The notes beneath the pieces are model-generated. The model had not been told where the DNA came from. It did not search any database and worked only from the letters and a program-made list of their open reading frames with translations. Made by a program: the position numbers and the translations under genes. Shown piece by piece: positions 1 through 7,746 of a stretch of 64,000 nucleotides of DNA (positions are counted from its first letter, which is position 1; each line of letters opens with the position of its first letter). The DNA lies in NCBI RefSeq assembly GCF_023206395.1, contig NZ_CP066150.1, positions 1,054,001 to 1,118,000 of the forward strand, given 5' to 3'. This stretch comes from Vibrio sp. ED004 (GTDB lineage: Bacteria; Pseudomonadota; Gammaproteobacteria; Enterobacterales; Vibrionaceae).

Positions 1-513
1 ATTACCGTCATTGTCTAAATCAAAACCAAACTCGTTCAGCAAACCTGTATTGGTCGAATAGCTTTCAAAATATGGGTATGAAATTGGTTCAAGGTTTGCG
101 TCGCCACCTGCACCTTCAATACTTTGAGCGACAGAAAGGTAGTTCTTCTGGAAGCCTTCGAGCGCTGATTTATCGGTGCCAGTACCATCATTGTTAAATT
201 CAGCCATCATAAGCACATCAGGACGATTCTTTTGAATCACGGCTGCAACGTTGCGGATCTGGATAACCTTTGCAGCTGTTACTTTGTCAGCGGCACTAAT
301 TGTGTTATCCAGATAATCGGACACCAATGTCGCTTGAACGCTTGGTTCAATCTGCATTTCCGTTACAAGGTCTTGGAAGGTGGCACGATCAAAAGATAAG
401 TTATAAGTCGCGATCTTTACTTCTTCAGGCTGAACGTAATCTGTGTCACTGCTGCAACCAATCAAAAGTGCAGAAGAGATGGCGAAAGCGATAGATGTTT
501 TTAACAATTTCAT
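1..513 (-). CDS. Endonuclease/exonuclease/phosphatase-family lipoprotein (3' end outside window)
   Basis: The frame stays open from the start codon at 513 to the window edge, so only about 171 N-terminal residues are visible. They begin with a lipoprotein signal (MKLLKTSIAFAISSALLIGC, Cys20 as lipidation site). The text then reads EEVKIATYNLSFDR and RPDVLMMAEFNNDG, which matches the first two conserved blocks of the EEP (DNase I-like) fold: the Asn of the TYN block and the metal-binding Glu of the AEF block. Later text (DLDNDG) is typical of large secreted Vibrio EEP proteins. The substrate, nucleic acid or phospholipid/phosphoester, cannot be told from this part. Family assignment is fairly sure and function is inferred. 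Confidence 0.75.
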   Translation of the reverse strand, partial: MKLLKTSIAFAISSALLIGCSSDTDYVQPEEVKIATYNLSFDRATFQDLVTEMQIEPSVQATLVSDYLDNTISAADKVTAAKVIQIRNVAAVIQKNRPDVLMMAEFNNDGTGTDKSALEGFQKNYLSVAQSIEGAGGDANLEPISYPYFESYSTNTGLLNEFGFDLDNDGN

Positions 514-711
514 AAAGTGGGTCCGCTAATTGCTGAAAGAAATTTGGGACGCGCATGTTATGGGATGGATATCATTCTGTAAGTGATATTTGTCACAGGT
601 AAGGCTCTGATATGACATCATGTTGCATTGAAAATGTGACATTTGGAACTAATGTCTGCAATCAGAATAAAGACTTAAAATTCATGGATTTAATTAGAAC
701 TGTGAATTAAA

Positions 712-739
712 AAAGCCCTCATAGCAATATGAGGGCTTT
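712..739 (-). terminator. Rho-independent terminator of the desaturase gene
   Basis: A 12-bp inverted repeat (AAAGCCCTCATA / TATGAGGGCTTT) with a 4-nt loop. Read on the minus strand it is followed by a T-run (TTTTTTAATT). It lies about 50 bp after the desaturase stop codon. Confidence 0.85.
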
Positions 740-792
740 CGAATAATAAGCAAACAGCTTTGTTATTGGTGTGTTAAACGTATTGTTTTGCC

Positions 793-1935
793 TTAAGCAT
801 ATTGCTCAACCGTCATCGCCCAATTTTTCTTCTGCTGTTCGAAGTTCATTTTGATTTGCTGATAACGAACTTTAAGTACTGAGTGTTCGTATTTTTTCAC
901 CACGTCCTCACGCTTGCTTTCAAGTAGCTGCTTTTTGACTTCGTAGTACTCGTTCATGTTTGACACTAGAGCATCAAACTCTTGTTGAAGCTTGTCTGCA
1001 ATTTGTTGCTTGTCGGCACGGTGCATGATCTTTTGTTGTGTGCGCTTAAGCAGCATGGTCGCTTCAGCTTTTTCAATGCGGGCTTGAGGCGTTTTCTTTA
1101 GTTTGCTTGCTAAGCCCATCAATGAAGCACTCTTAATCAACCATTTCGTTGGATCGTATTGCCACCAGTAAATGCCATTACGGTAGTCGTTCTCAAAGAT
1201 GTGGTGGAAGTTGTGGTAGCCTTCGCCGAAAGTGAGTACTGCTAACACACCGTTATCACGCGCTGTGTTTTTGTCAGTAAAAGGTTGGCTACCCCAGATG
1301 TGAGCAAGAGAATTAATGAAGAATGTTGTGTGGTGGTTAAGCACCAAACGAACCGCACCTACGATTAACAACATGCCAATCACGTCACCGTAAATCACGC
1401 CTAATGCGATAGGAACACCGAAGTTCATGATCAACGCTAGAAGAACGTAGTGCTTGTGCTGCCACATTACGATCTTGTCTTTCTTCAGGTCACGACAGTT
1501 TTCATAGTTTTCATACATTGAAGTGCTGTAGTTACGAATCATCCAACCAATGTGCGAGTACCAAAAACCGCGTTTTGCAGAGTACGGGTCTTTGTCATTG
1601 TTATCGACATGCTTGTGATGAACACGGTGATCAGACGACCAGTGTAGAGCGCTGTTTTGCAGGGCAAATGCGCCACCTAATGCAAACAGGAATCTTAGGC
1701 TTGAATGTGCTTCAAACGCTTTGTGTGACCATAAACGGTGATAACCCGTCGTGATCGACAGATTACAAAACGTAAAACAGATCGCTAGCCATATCCAGTG
1801 CTCCATTCCATAGCCAAAAAAGTAGCCATAAACGGGAGCCGCAACAACAGCAAGCAGCATACTAAAAGAGAATACAAAAATATTAAGCCAGATTAACGGC
1901 GGCTTTTTTGTTGATGGTTTGTCAGCACTATTCAT
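793..1935 (-). CDS. Acyl-CoA / fatty acid desaturase (delta-9 type)
   Basis: A membrane di-iron desaturase of 380 residues that would introduce a cis double bond into acyl chains for membrane fluidity. The three histidine boxes are visible: HRLWSH near residue 66, HRVHH near 103 and HNFHH near 241. Hydrophobic segments lie around residues 14-40, 44-63 and 170-200. The charged C-terminal extension of about 90 residues is probably coiled coil. The frame is open further upstream to 1986. I prefer the ATG at 1935 because the longer start would lie inside a promoter palindrome (1982-1991) and the family normally starts just before the first membrane segment. It has its own terminator and no operon partners. 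Family is certain; substrate chain length is inferred. Confidence 0.92.
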   Translation of the reverse strand: MNSADKPSTKKPPLIWLNIFVFSFSMLLAVVAAPVYGYFFGYGMEHWIWLAICFTFCNLSITTGYHRLWSHKAFEAHSSLRFLFALGGAFALQNSALHWSSDHRVHHKHVDNNDKDPYSAKRGFWYSHIGWMIRNYSTSMYENYENCRDLKKDKIVMWQHKHYVLLALIMNFGVPIALGVIYGDVIGMLLIVGAVRLVLNHHTTFFINSLAHIWGSQPFTDKNTARDNGVLAVLTFGEGYHNFHHIFENDYRNGIYWWQYDPTKWLIKSASLMGLASKLKKTPQARIEKAEATMLLKRTQQKIMHRADKQQIADKLQQEFDALVSNMNEYYEVKKQLLESKREDVVKKYEHSVLKVRYQQIKMNFEQQKKNWAMTVEQYA

Positions 1936-1981
1936 TAGCAAATTTCCATTGGGCTTACATCTGTGCGCTAGAATATCAGCG

Positions 1982-2018
1982 TACACGTGTAAGTCAATAT
2001 TGAAAGTGTAAACGTGTA
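1982..2018. promoter_or_regulatory. Candidate FabR/DesT-type operator upstream of desaturase
   Basis: A perfect 10-bp palindrome TACACGTGTA (1982-1991) is followed by a related imperfect copy, TGTAAACGTGTA (2007-2018). TetR-family regulators of unsaturated fatty acid genes (FabR, DesT) bind short palindromes with a similar GTACA/TGT core, and such a site in front of a desaturase would fit. The palindrome is seen; the regulator is inferred. Confidence 0.4.
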
Positions 2019-2101
2019 TTAGTATGTTTTACTTAAATATTGTATAAAGGTAGTGTGAAATGTAGTAGCAAGTCATAAATGGAAGTACTAAGGGCTAATA
2101 A

Positions 2102-2647
2102 ATGGAAATTAAGGTAGCTGAATATAAAGATTATGAGCGGATTGCCCAATTACACGCGGATAGCTGGAAGCTATATTACCGTGGCATTCTTGCTGATGAT
2201 TACCTAGAACATGATGTTTTGGAGGACAGATCTGTTATTTGGCAGACTCGTTTGATAAATCCTCCTTTCAACCAACATGTTTTATTGCTTGAGGAAGGCG
2301 GTTTACTGGTTGGTTTTGTCTGCGCGTTTGGTAATCACAACTTTGAGCGTGGCACGTTCATTGATGCGTTACATGTAGATAATAATTATCGTGGACGAGG
2401 CGTAGGTAAGCGCTTATTGTCTGAACTGTCGAAGTGGTTGCAACAATATTACTCGGATTCTGGGCTCTACCTAGAGGTGATGTCTGAAAACCATCAAGCC
2501 ATTGCATTCTATGAAGCGATTGGTGGTAAAGAAGAACTAGAACAAGTTTGGAACGCACCGTGTGGTAGCCAAGTGAACGAAAAAGTCATCTCTTGGGGCT
2601 CTCCGGTCGAACTTGAACAGAAGACAGCCAGCGCAGCGTATTCTTAA
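2102..2647 (+). CDS. GNAT-family N-acetyltransferase
   Basis: A 181-residue single-domain GNAT protein. The acetyl-CoA pyrophosphate-binding motif A is clear (VDNNYRGRGVGKRLL, residues 92-106), preceded by the beta-4 strand (FIDALHV). It is followed by motif B-like text (LYLEVMSENHQAIAFYEAIGG), which is typical of RimI-like small-molecule or protein acetyltransferases. No signal peptide or membrane segment is present. The acceptor substrate cannot be deduced. The gene stands alone, convergent with the diguanylate cyclase, and shares the terminator at 2771-2804. Confidence 0.9.
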   Translation: MEIKVAEYKDYERIAQLHADSWKLYYRGILADDYLEHDVLEDRSVIWQTRLINPPFNQHVLLLEEGGLLVGFVCAFGNHNFERGTFIDALHVDNNYRGRGVGKRLLSELSKWLQQYYSDSGLYLEVMSENHQAIAFYEAIGGKEELEQVWNAPCGSQVNEKVISWGSPVELEQKTASAAYS

Positions 2648-2770
2648 TAGCTTCTTATTGGCTAGGAGTTGGCTGACTCAGAGCTTGCTGAATAAGAGTT
2701 TTTTGAATATAGGTTTGTTGCTTTAACGTAGGTTTTTTCTGAAGACACGGTAAAGCTGAAACAAAAAATC

Positions 2771-2804
2771 AAAGCCCCGAGCATTTAATTGCTCGGGGCT
2801 TTTT
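2771..2804. terminator. Bidirectional terminator
   Basis: A 10-bp perfect GC-rich stem (AGCCCCGAGC / GCTCGGGGCT) with an 8-nt loop, A-rich on the left and T-rich on the right. It lies between convergent genes and can serve both. Confidence 0.88.
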
Positions 2805-2853
2805 AATAGTTGTAATCATTATGAGAGGTAATAGTAGAGCTTGATAAAAACGG

Positions 2854-3942
2854 CTAATCACACCAAGTAACTTGGTTCCTACCGTTTTTCTTCGATATAT
2901 AGAGCGCTTGGTCAGCATCGTCGATGAGCTGCTCGACTGAGCCAATAGCGAGCGGCGCATGCTTTACTCCTATCGAAATGGTGACTTCTAACCTCAGCCG
3001 AGAGGGGGACTCTAAAAGTGAGTCTACCAATGATTTTATTGATGCTTCCGTTTCGCCTTGCACCATCACGAGAAACTCTTCACCGCCATACCGAAAACAG
3101 TTACTACTGCTTGGCAATCTCTTTTGAATTTCTGCCGCCAATTCTTTGATTACCATATCGCCCATTTGATGGCCGTAGGTATCGTTAATCGATTTGAAAT
3201 GGTCGATATCGATCATGATTGAAGTGATCGATAGCTGACGATTGATACTCGGTTCTATCACTTGATGAAGGTACAGGCGGTTGTAGCAACCCGTAAGTGC
3301 ATCTTGATAGGAAAGGGCTTCGAACATATTAGATTGTTTACGAAGCTGTATAGCTTGTTTGCGTAGTTGTTCTGATTGCGCGAAACGCTTATGCACTTCT
3401 AAGTCACGTCTAATACAAGCAGCCGAGATTAGGATATAGGCAGAAAGGTAGACTGAAATAGTCTCTATCTCATGTTTAGGCTCTGCTTCATAGAGCAAGG
3501 GAGCAAGGCCAATAAGATAGGACGAAAAGATAAAAGAAAGCGTTGTGATGCTGTACTTGGCAGATAACCTCGAAAAGGTACCGATGTAGATCATGACGAG
3601 AATGATGCCGCCTTGGTAATCGAAATTGTTCAGCTCAACAGCGAGTCGACCAACATAGATCAAAAACAGTGAGCTAATAACAAGGAATATGCTCTCGACG
3701 AGTTCTAAAACGTTGGGTTTGTTTTTTATGCAATATCTGGCGACAACCATCATCAATATAAAGAGTATGAATCGTGAAATGATGGGGCCAAGGCACTCTG
3801 TACCAAAATGGATGTAGTCGGTGACAATAAAAGCACAGAATATTGAGATCGGGATGTAGATGAAATTTATGTACGGCAAATAGATTTCATTATCGAAATA
3901 GGTTTTAAATCTCTGATTTTTGAACCCAGAATAGGAGCGCAT
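2854..3942 (-). CDS. Membrane diguanylate cyclase (GGDEF)
   Basis: The protein has an N-terminal membrane region with about six hydrophobic segments, a short coiled linker (KRFAQSEQLRKQAIQLRKQ) and a C-terminal GGDEF domain. The active-site loop is YGGEEF, about residues 285-290 from the chosen start. The metal-binding IDIDHFK motif and the DALTGCYNR entry motif are intact, so c-di-GMP synthesis is likely. The allosteric RxxD inhibitory site is absent; the equivalent position reads PSSS. The frame is open to 3990. I chose ATG 3942 because it places the charged stretch RSYSGFKNQRFK before the first membrane helix. The input sensed by the membrane region is unknown. Confidence 0.9.
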   Translation of the reverse strand: MRSYSGFKNQRFKTYFDNEIYLPYINFIYIPISIFCAFIVTDYIHFGTECLGPIISRFILFILMMVVARYCIKNKPNVLELVESIFLVISSLFLIYVGRLAVELNNFDYQGGIILVMIYIGTFSRLSAKYSITTLSFIFSSYLIGLAPLLYEAEPKHEIETISVYLSAYILISAACIRRDLEVHKRFAQSEQLRKQAIQLRKQSNMFEALSYQDALTGCYNRLYLHQVIEPSINRQLSITSIMIDIDHFKSINDTYGHQMGDMVIKELAAEIQKRLPSSSNCFRYGGEEFLVMVQGETEASIKSLVDSLLESPSRLRLEVTISIGVKHAPLAIGSVEQLIDDADQALYISKKNGRNQVTWCD

Positions 3943-4153
3943 TGAAAAGCTAGCCGTAATTGATACACAATAATTTGCGTAGTATGTCACAGTGTTTGTG
4001 ATTGTAAACGGCAGTTTCTATAGATTTGTCAGTATGTTAGCTAGATCAACAAACCGTGGGGACAATATTCACGTTCTAAAGTATATCGAACGCGAATATC
4101 TTAGTAGTAGGTGCGAGAGTGGTTAATAAGAACGCTTAGAAAGCTAATCGCGA

Positions 4154-5098
4154 TTAACGCTTGTTCTTCAAGTAACGCTTACGACGCTCTTCTTTCTTCT
4201 TCGCTTGCTGCTCAGCTTTCAGTGCCGCAGCTTCTTCCACTTCAACCAATTCTTTAGTGATCATTTCCGGTAGCTCTAGAGTGACTTTACCTAGAGTACC
4301 GTTACGCAGTTCGTGAAGTAGAATCTCAGAACATTTGTGAAGGTCGATATGACCACCGGCACGAAGTGCACCACGCTTACGGCCAATCGCTTCCATCAAC
4401 TCGATGTCTGATTCTGGTAGTTCTTCGATTTGGTAACGTTCTTGCAATAGGTGAGGGTATTGCTTTGCTAGGTACTCAACTGTGTAGAATGCCACTTCAT
4501 CATATTCCATTGCAGTATCTTTAACAGCGCCCGTTGCTGCTAGGCGGAAGCCACTGTGTGGGTTTTCTACTTTAGGCCAAAGGATTCCAGGAGTATCTGA
4601 AAGGATCACGCCGTTTTGCAGGTTGATGCGTTGTTGGCGACGAGTTACCGCAGGTTGGTTACCTGTTACCGCGATTGTACGTCCAGCCAAGCAATTGATG
4701 ATGGTTGATTTACCTACGTTAGGAATACCCATGATCATCGTACGAATGTTTTTACCCATCTGTTCACGGTGCGGTGCGAGTTTGCGAACCAACTCCATGA
4801 CATGGTTAACTTCTTCTTTCACGCTGGTGGTGATTGCAATCGCTTTAACGCCTTGCTCTTTCTCGAAGTGCTCAATCCAACGTTGGGTCAGTTCAGGATC
4901 GGCAAGGTCACGTTTGTTCAACACTTTTACACAAGGCTTATCGCCGCGCAGTGAAGAGATCATTGGGTTTTCACTACTGAACGGAATACGAGCGTCCAGT
5001 ACTTCGATGATCACATCAACCTGTGGGATAACTTCTTCGATTTCTTTGCGGGCTTTATGCATGTGACCCGGAAACCATTGAATACTACTGTTAACCAT
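4154..5098 (-). CDS. ylqF: Ribosome biogenesis GTPase YlqF/RbgA
   Basis: A circularly permuted GTPase of 314 residues that acts in late assembly of the 50S subunit. The permuted motif order is visible: G4 NKRD (61-64) comes before G1 GIPNVGKST (124-132), and G3 DTPG follows at 168-171. The N-terminus IQWFPGHMHKA is the family signature. A basic Lys/Arg-rich tail (KAEQQAKKKEERRKR) probably contacts rRNA. Length and motifs are normal, so the gene appears intact. The decayed mobile region starts immediately upstream of its start codon. Confidence 0.95.
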   Translation of the reverse strand: MVNSSIQWFPGHMHKARKEIEEVIPQVDVIIEVLDARIPFSSENPMISSLRGDKPCVKVLNKRDLADPELTQRWIEHFEKEQGVKAIAITTSVKEEVNHVMELVRKLAPHREQMGKNIRTMIMGIPNVGKSTIINCLAGRTIAVTGNQPAVTRRQQRINLQNGVILSDTPGILWPKVENPHSGFRLAATGAVKDTAMEYDEVAFYTVEYLAKQYPHLLQERYQIEELPESDIELMEAIGRKRGALRAGGHIDLHKCSEILLHELRNGTLGKVTLELPEMITKELVEVEEAAALKAEQQAKKKEERRKRYLKNKR

Positions 5099-5601
5099 TT
5101 GAAACTATTACCTTTAAATTTTAGTTGTTTAATGTGGGGTACAAAGTGGGGTACATAAGATTTGATAAGGAAATCACAATACATGTACTGTTTCGTCGCC
5201 ACAATAAACTTTGATAAAGAGATCTTAACACTTTATAAGGGTAGCGTGAATCGAATAACAGGTGTGAAGGCGTAGAGAGTATTTAAAATAAATTTCTAGG
5301 GATGATTGCGATGGATAAAGCAGATAGAAAGCGATGGAGCTCCTGTTCTTAGCTATATCTTAATTTGGTTCTAGTGATTGAGAGAGGTGCGTATATCAAG
5401 GAGGTAGTTTTTAAAATGAAGAGGTTCTGAAGTAACACAACGCTACTGTGTATGGGTGAGTCAAATTCTACGTAAAGAAATGCGCTTAACTCATCATGTT
5501 GCGGGATAACAGTGCTCTATAGAAATTAATTGTAAAGTGGAATTTTGCGTTTACATATCGAAGTGAAAATCCCACTTATCATGGTAAGCCTAAAGTAAGA
5601 G
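5099..5601. other. Gene-free left end of the mobile-element remnant
   Basis: About 500 AT-rich bases between the ylqF start and the AlpA-like gene. No ORF above 60 codons with a plausible start was found. The one notable structure is the direct repeat at 5134-5155. An integrase gene would be expected here in a satellite or island and is missing. Confidence 0.6.
5134..5155. repeat. Direct repeat GTGGGGTACA x2, candidate integrase arm/attachment site
   Basis: Two perfect copies of GTGGGGTACA (5134-5143 and 5146-5155) sit 12 bp apart and 36 bp upstream of the ylqF start. Short direct repeats with about one helical turn of spacing are typical of integrase arm-type binding sites at the edges of integrated elements. 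The repeat is seen; the role is inferred from the neighbouring AlpA and replication genes. Confidence 0.45.
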
Positions 5602-5868
5602 TTATGCGGCTAATGCTAAATAGCTATCATCAAGAAAGTACTGACGTTTTTCGACTAGCTCTGATACCACAACCTTGAGGTCTTTGCCCAAGACCATTGC
5701 AGCAATTATGCTATCAATCTCATGAGAAAGAAATCCAACCGAGTTCGCGCCAAGAGATATTGAAGGTGGGAAAGTTCCATCATTAATTTTGCGATGAAGT
5801 GTTGCCATCGAAAATGGGATGCGTGCTAAAACGTCTTTTTTACGTTCGATCTTGAATTTAATGCTCAT
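5602..5868 (-). CDS. AlpA-like phage/satellite transcriptional regulator
   Basis: A small DNA-binding protein of 88 residues from the chosen ATG. It shows the AlpA/MerR-like helix-turn-helix pattern: KKDVLARIPFSMATLHRKIN, then DGTFPPSISLG and VGFLSHEID. AlpA proteins switch on integrase/excision genes in P4-like and CP4-57-like elements. The start at 5868 is preferred over 5886 because it has a TAGG Shine-Dalgarno 6-7 bases upstream. Inverted repeats sit just upstream (5883-5901, 5940-5954). No integrase target gene is left nearby. Family is fairly sure; whether it is still active is unknown. Confidence 0.75.
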   Translation of the reverse strand: MSIKFKIERKKDVLARIPFSMATLHRKINDGTFPPSISLGANSVGFLSHEIDSIIAAMVLGKDLKVVVSELVEKRQYFLDDSYLALAA

Positions 5869-5882
5869 AAAAAACCTATATG

Positions 5883-5954
5883 TCACTGTTCAAATCAGTG
5901 AAATGAGTGGATGGTTTTCAAATGTTTATGAGAACTAAGTGGCATAATGTGCCA
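5883..5954 (-). promoter_or_regulatory. Two inverted repeats upstream of alpA (candidate operators)
   Basis: TCACTG-7-CAGTGA (5883-5901) and TGGCA-5-TGCCA (5940-5954) are perfect short palindromes within 90 bases of the alpA start. The second overlaps a -35-like TTGGCA on the minus strand. They could be binding sites for AlpA itself, an element repressor or a helper-phage activator. Confidence 0.35.
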
Positions 5955-6228
5955 AGGGAAAAATCGTTTGCATAATTTATCGCCAGCAAACAAGGCTCTA
6001 TATTGTTAGTAACTCCTTCAAGTTGAATACAAAGTAAACTGTGAGGACAGTTTTACGAGGTGAATATGTTAACTGCTACTTATTTGCTTGGTAAAGGTGA
6101 AACATTTGCACATGCAATTATTTGTGATTAACCTCACGCTTAGTGGTGCTTTTTGTTTAATGTGTAAGCGATTCAAGTTGTTGGTTTATATAGTTAAATG
6201 ATTAATACGATAAAGTTAAATCATATAA

Positions 6229-6265
6229 CCTCCTAAATGCCGCGTGTGTAGTGGCATTTAGGGGG
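6229..6265 (-). terminator. Hairpin after the replication gene remnant
   Basis: A 13-bp stem (CCTCCTAAATGCC / GGCATTTAGGGGG, one G-U pair) with an 11-nt loop, 14 bases after the stop codon of the truncated replication gene. The T-run on the minus strand is weak (TTATATG), so termination is probable but not certain. Confidence 0.5.
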
Positions 6266-6279
6266 CTTCGATCTGAATC

Positions 6280-7746
6280 CTAGCTGATGGTGTTTCTAAA
6301 AGCTAAAGCTCTATCATCAAGTTTAATTCTCACTAAGTTTTTGTTGCCATTGTATCCATGCTTTGGCCATATATACCCCAATGAGGTTAATAGGGATTTT
6401 AAGAGTTTGGTTGCTCGGGCCTGTGTACATTCCTCATAAAACTTTACTCTTGGAAGTACCTCATGAAAATATTCATGGTTGTCATAAATTTTTCGCGAAA
6501 TTTCAAGAACCTGTGGACGTGAAAGTCTAAGTTTTTCATCACGATTACTATATTCAGAACTCTCAAAGGTCATTGAATTCAGAATCTTGGCAGGTTCAAT
6601 GAGGTGTTTTGTCGTTTTGTCCTTGTTTGGTTGACTAGTCCAGATATGTTTGAAAAGCTGTTTATTCGTAAAAGACATATCAAAAAGAACATCTTCTTCT
6701 TTTACTGAACTAATCTGATAATCACGCATGATCTCGAATTTCTTTATCATCGCTTGCTCTTGGAAACCTACTTGGTTTGTTGCCATGAGCCTGTCTACTT
6801 CTGTTTGCGTGGTTAGAGGCGCATCCAAAATTGCTTGTATTCGACTCTCTTTCTCCAATCCATTCAATACATTGAGCTGATTTTGTCCTTTCTTCAATAA
6901 TTCATGGGTAGTGGTTAATATTTGAACATTGAATCCAAGTTGTTTAAGCGCCCATCTCATACTTAATGGTTGATTGCTATTGAACAGCTTGCGCTTGTTA
7001 ACAAATTCTAGATTCAATAGGTCACAATCTGAATCAAGAAAATTGTTTTGTATTGGTTGATAGTCGTAAATAAAATTTGATGTTAGATAGAACGTTATTT
7101 TCGTGCTAGTTCTGAACCTTTTTGAAAAATTAATCAGTTCTTTCACACCCAGCGTTAGATCACTCATCACGTTCACATTGTCTGTATAGTCACTTTCTAT
7201 CGAATACCCTGAAGCAAGACATGGAGATGCGAAAATCTTGTCGTATTTCAAACATTCCTCAGAAGGATTTTTTAGAAATTTAGCTTGTTCTGATGAGCCT
7301 TTGTTAGCTCCTGTAATAACAAGTATTTTCTTACGAAAAGCTGCTTTTTCGCATGGTTGTCCAGATCTATCTTTTAATCCCAAATCTATCATTACAAGTC
7401 TGAGTGATTTGAGTGTGTCAAATAAAATGACCTTTTCATTTTTAAACTGGTTTCTTGTATTTGTGAAAACATGAAGCTTGTCTGCAATAGTGACGTTCAC
7501 ATTTTTATATGGGTTATGTGTTGCTTTTATAACCTGGATGTTTTTGCCTAGTTTTTTCAACCAACATAATGTTGTGTCTGTAATATCGGCGTCAGCCACA
7601 ACAATCTTTGGAGCCCTGATAATTGCTTTACTCAAGATTTCAAAAACTTCTTCTCGTGGCATTGTATTGTTGCTCTTTGAGCAAACAGTCGAAGTGACTT
7701 TTTCAAATTCATCGATAATAAGTACGTCGCAACTGAGTAAGAAAGA
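6280..7746 (-). pseudogene. CyRepA1-like plasmid/satellite replication protein, N-terminus removed by IS
   Basis: About 488 C-terminal residues remain. The kept part starts with a Walker B-type strand (CDVLIIDEFEK) and continues with helicase-like text (KIVVADADITDTTL, KILVITGANKGS, FASPCLASGYSIES). This is the order seen in the origin-binding/superfamily helicase part of CyRepA1-family replication proteins. The Walker A motif and the primase-like N-terminal region are missing because the IS at 7747 cuts the gene. The frame runs 21 codons into the IS to a GTG at 7809, so a chimeric product is conceivable but would lack the ATP-binding loop. Family assignment is by motif order only. Confidence 0.6.

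Larger units (their letters stand above)
5869..6279. other. Regulatory/intergenic region of the island with a possible 21-residue leader ORF
   Basis: Largely AT-rich and without a normal gene. It holds the alpA upstream inverted repeats, the hairpin at 6229-6265 and a tiny plus-strand ORF at 6066-6131 (MLTATYLLGKG..., 21 codons) with a good Shine-Dalgarno (CGAGGTGA) just before its ATG. Whether the tiny ORF is translated cannot be told. Confidence 0.4.
5099..7746. mobile_element. Remnant of a satellite/genomic island (AlpA + replication protein), integrase lost
   Basis: Three signs mark this stretch as an inserted element: integrase-like direct repeats next to a conserved gene, an AlpA-like regulator, and a truncated CyRepA1-like replication protein. 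The region is more AT-rich than ylqF. Integrase, AlpA and a primase/helicase-type replication gene form the minimal kit of P4-like and Vibrio satellite elements. Here no integrase remains and the right side is cut off by the IS at 7747, so the element is almost certainly immobile. Confidence 0.55.

Noticed and set aside
4623..5066. 147-codon plus-strand ORF antisense to ylqF
   Set aside because: Shadow of a conserved gene on the other strand; low-complexity translation and no Shine-Dalgarno.
5011..5202. 63-codon minus-strand ORF containing VPHFVPH as a possible integrase fragment
   Set aside because: The text comes from the GTGGGGTAC direct repeat read in one frame and runs into the ylqF coding region in the wrong frame; no integrase motif is present.
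5940..5956. Sigma-54 promoter upstream of alpA (TTGGCACATTATGCC)
   Set aside because: The GG-to-GC spacing is two bases too short for a -24/-12 promoter.
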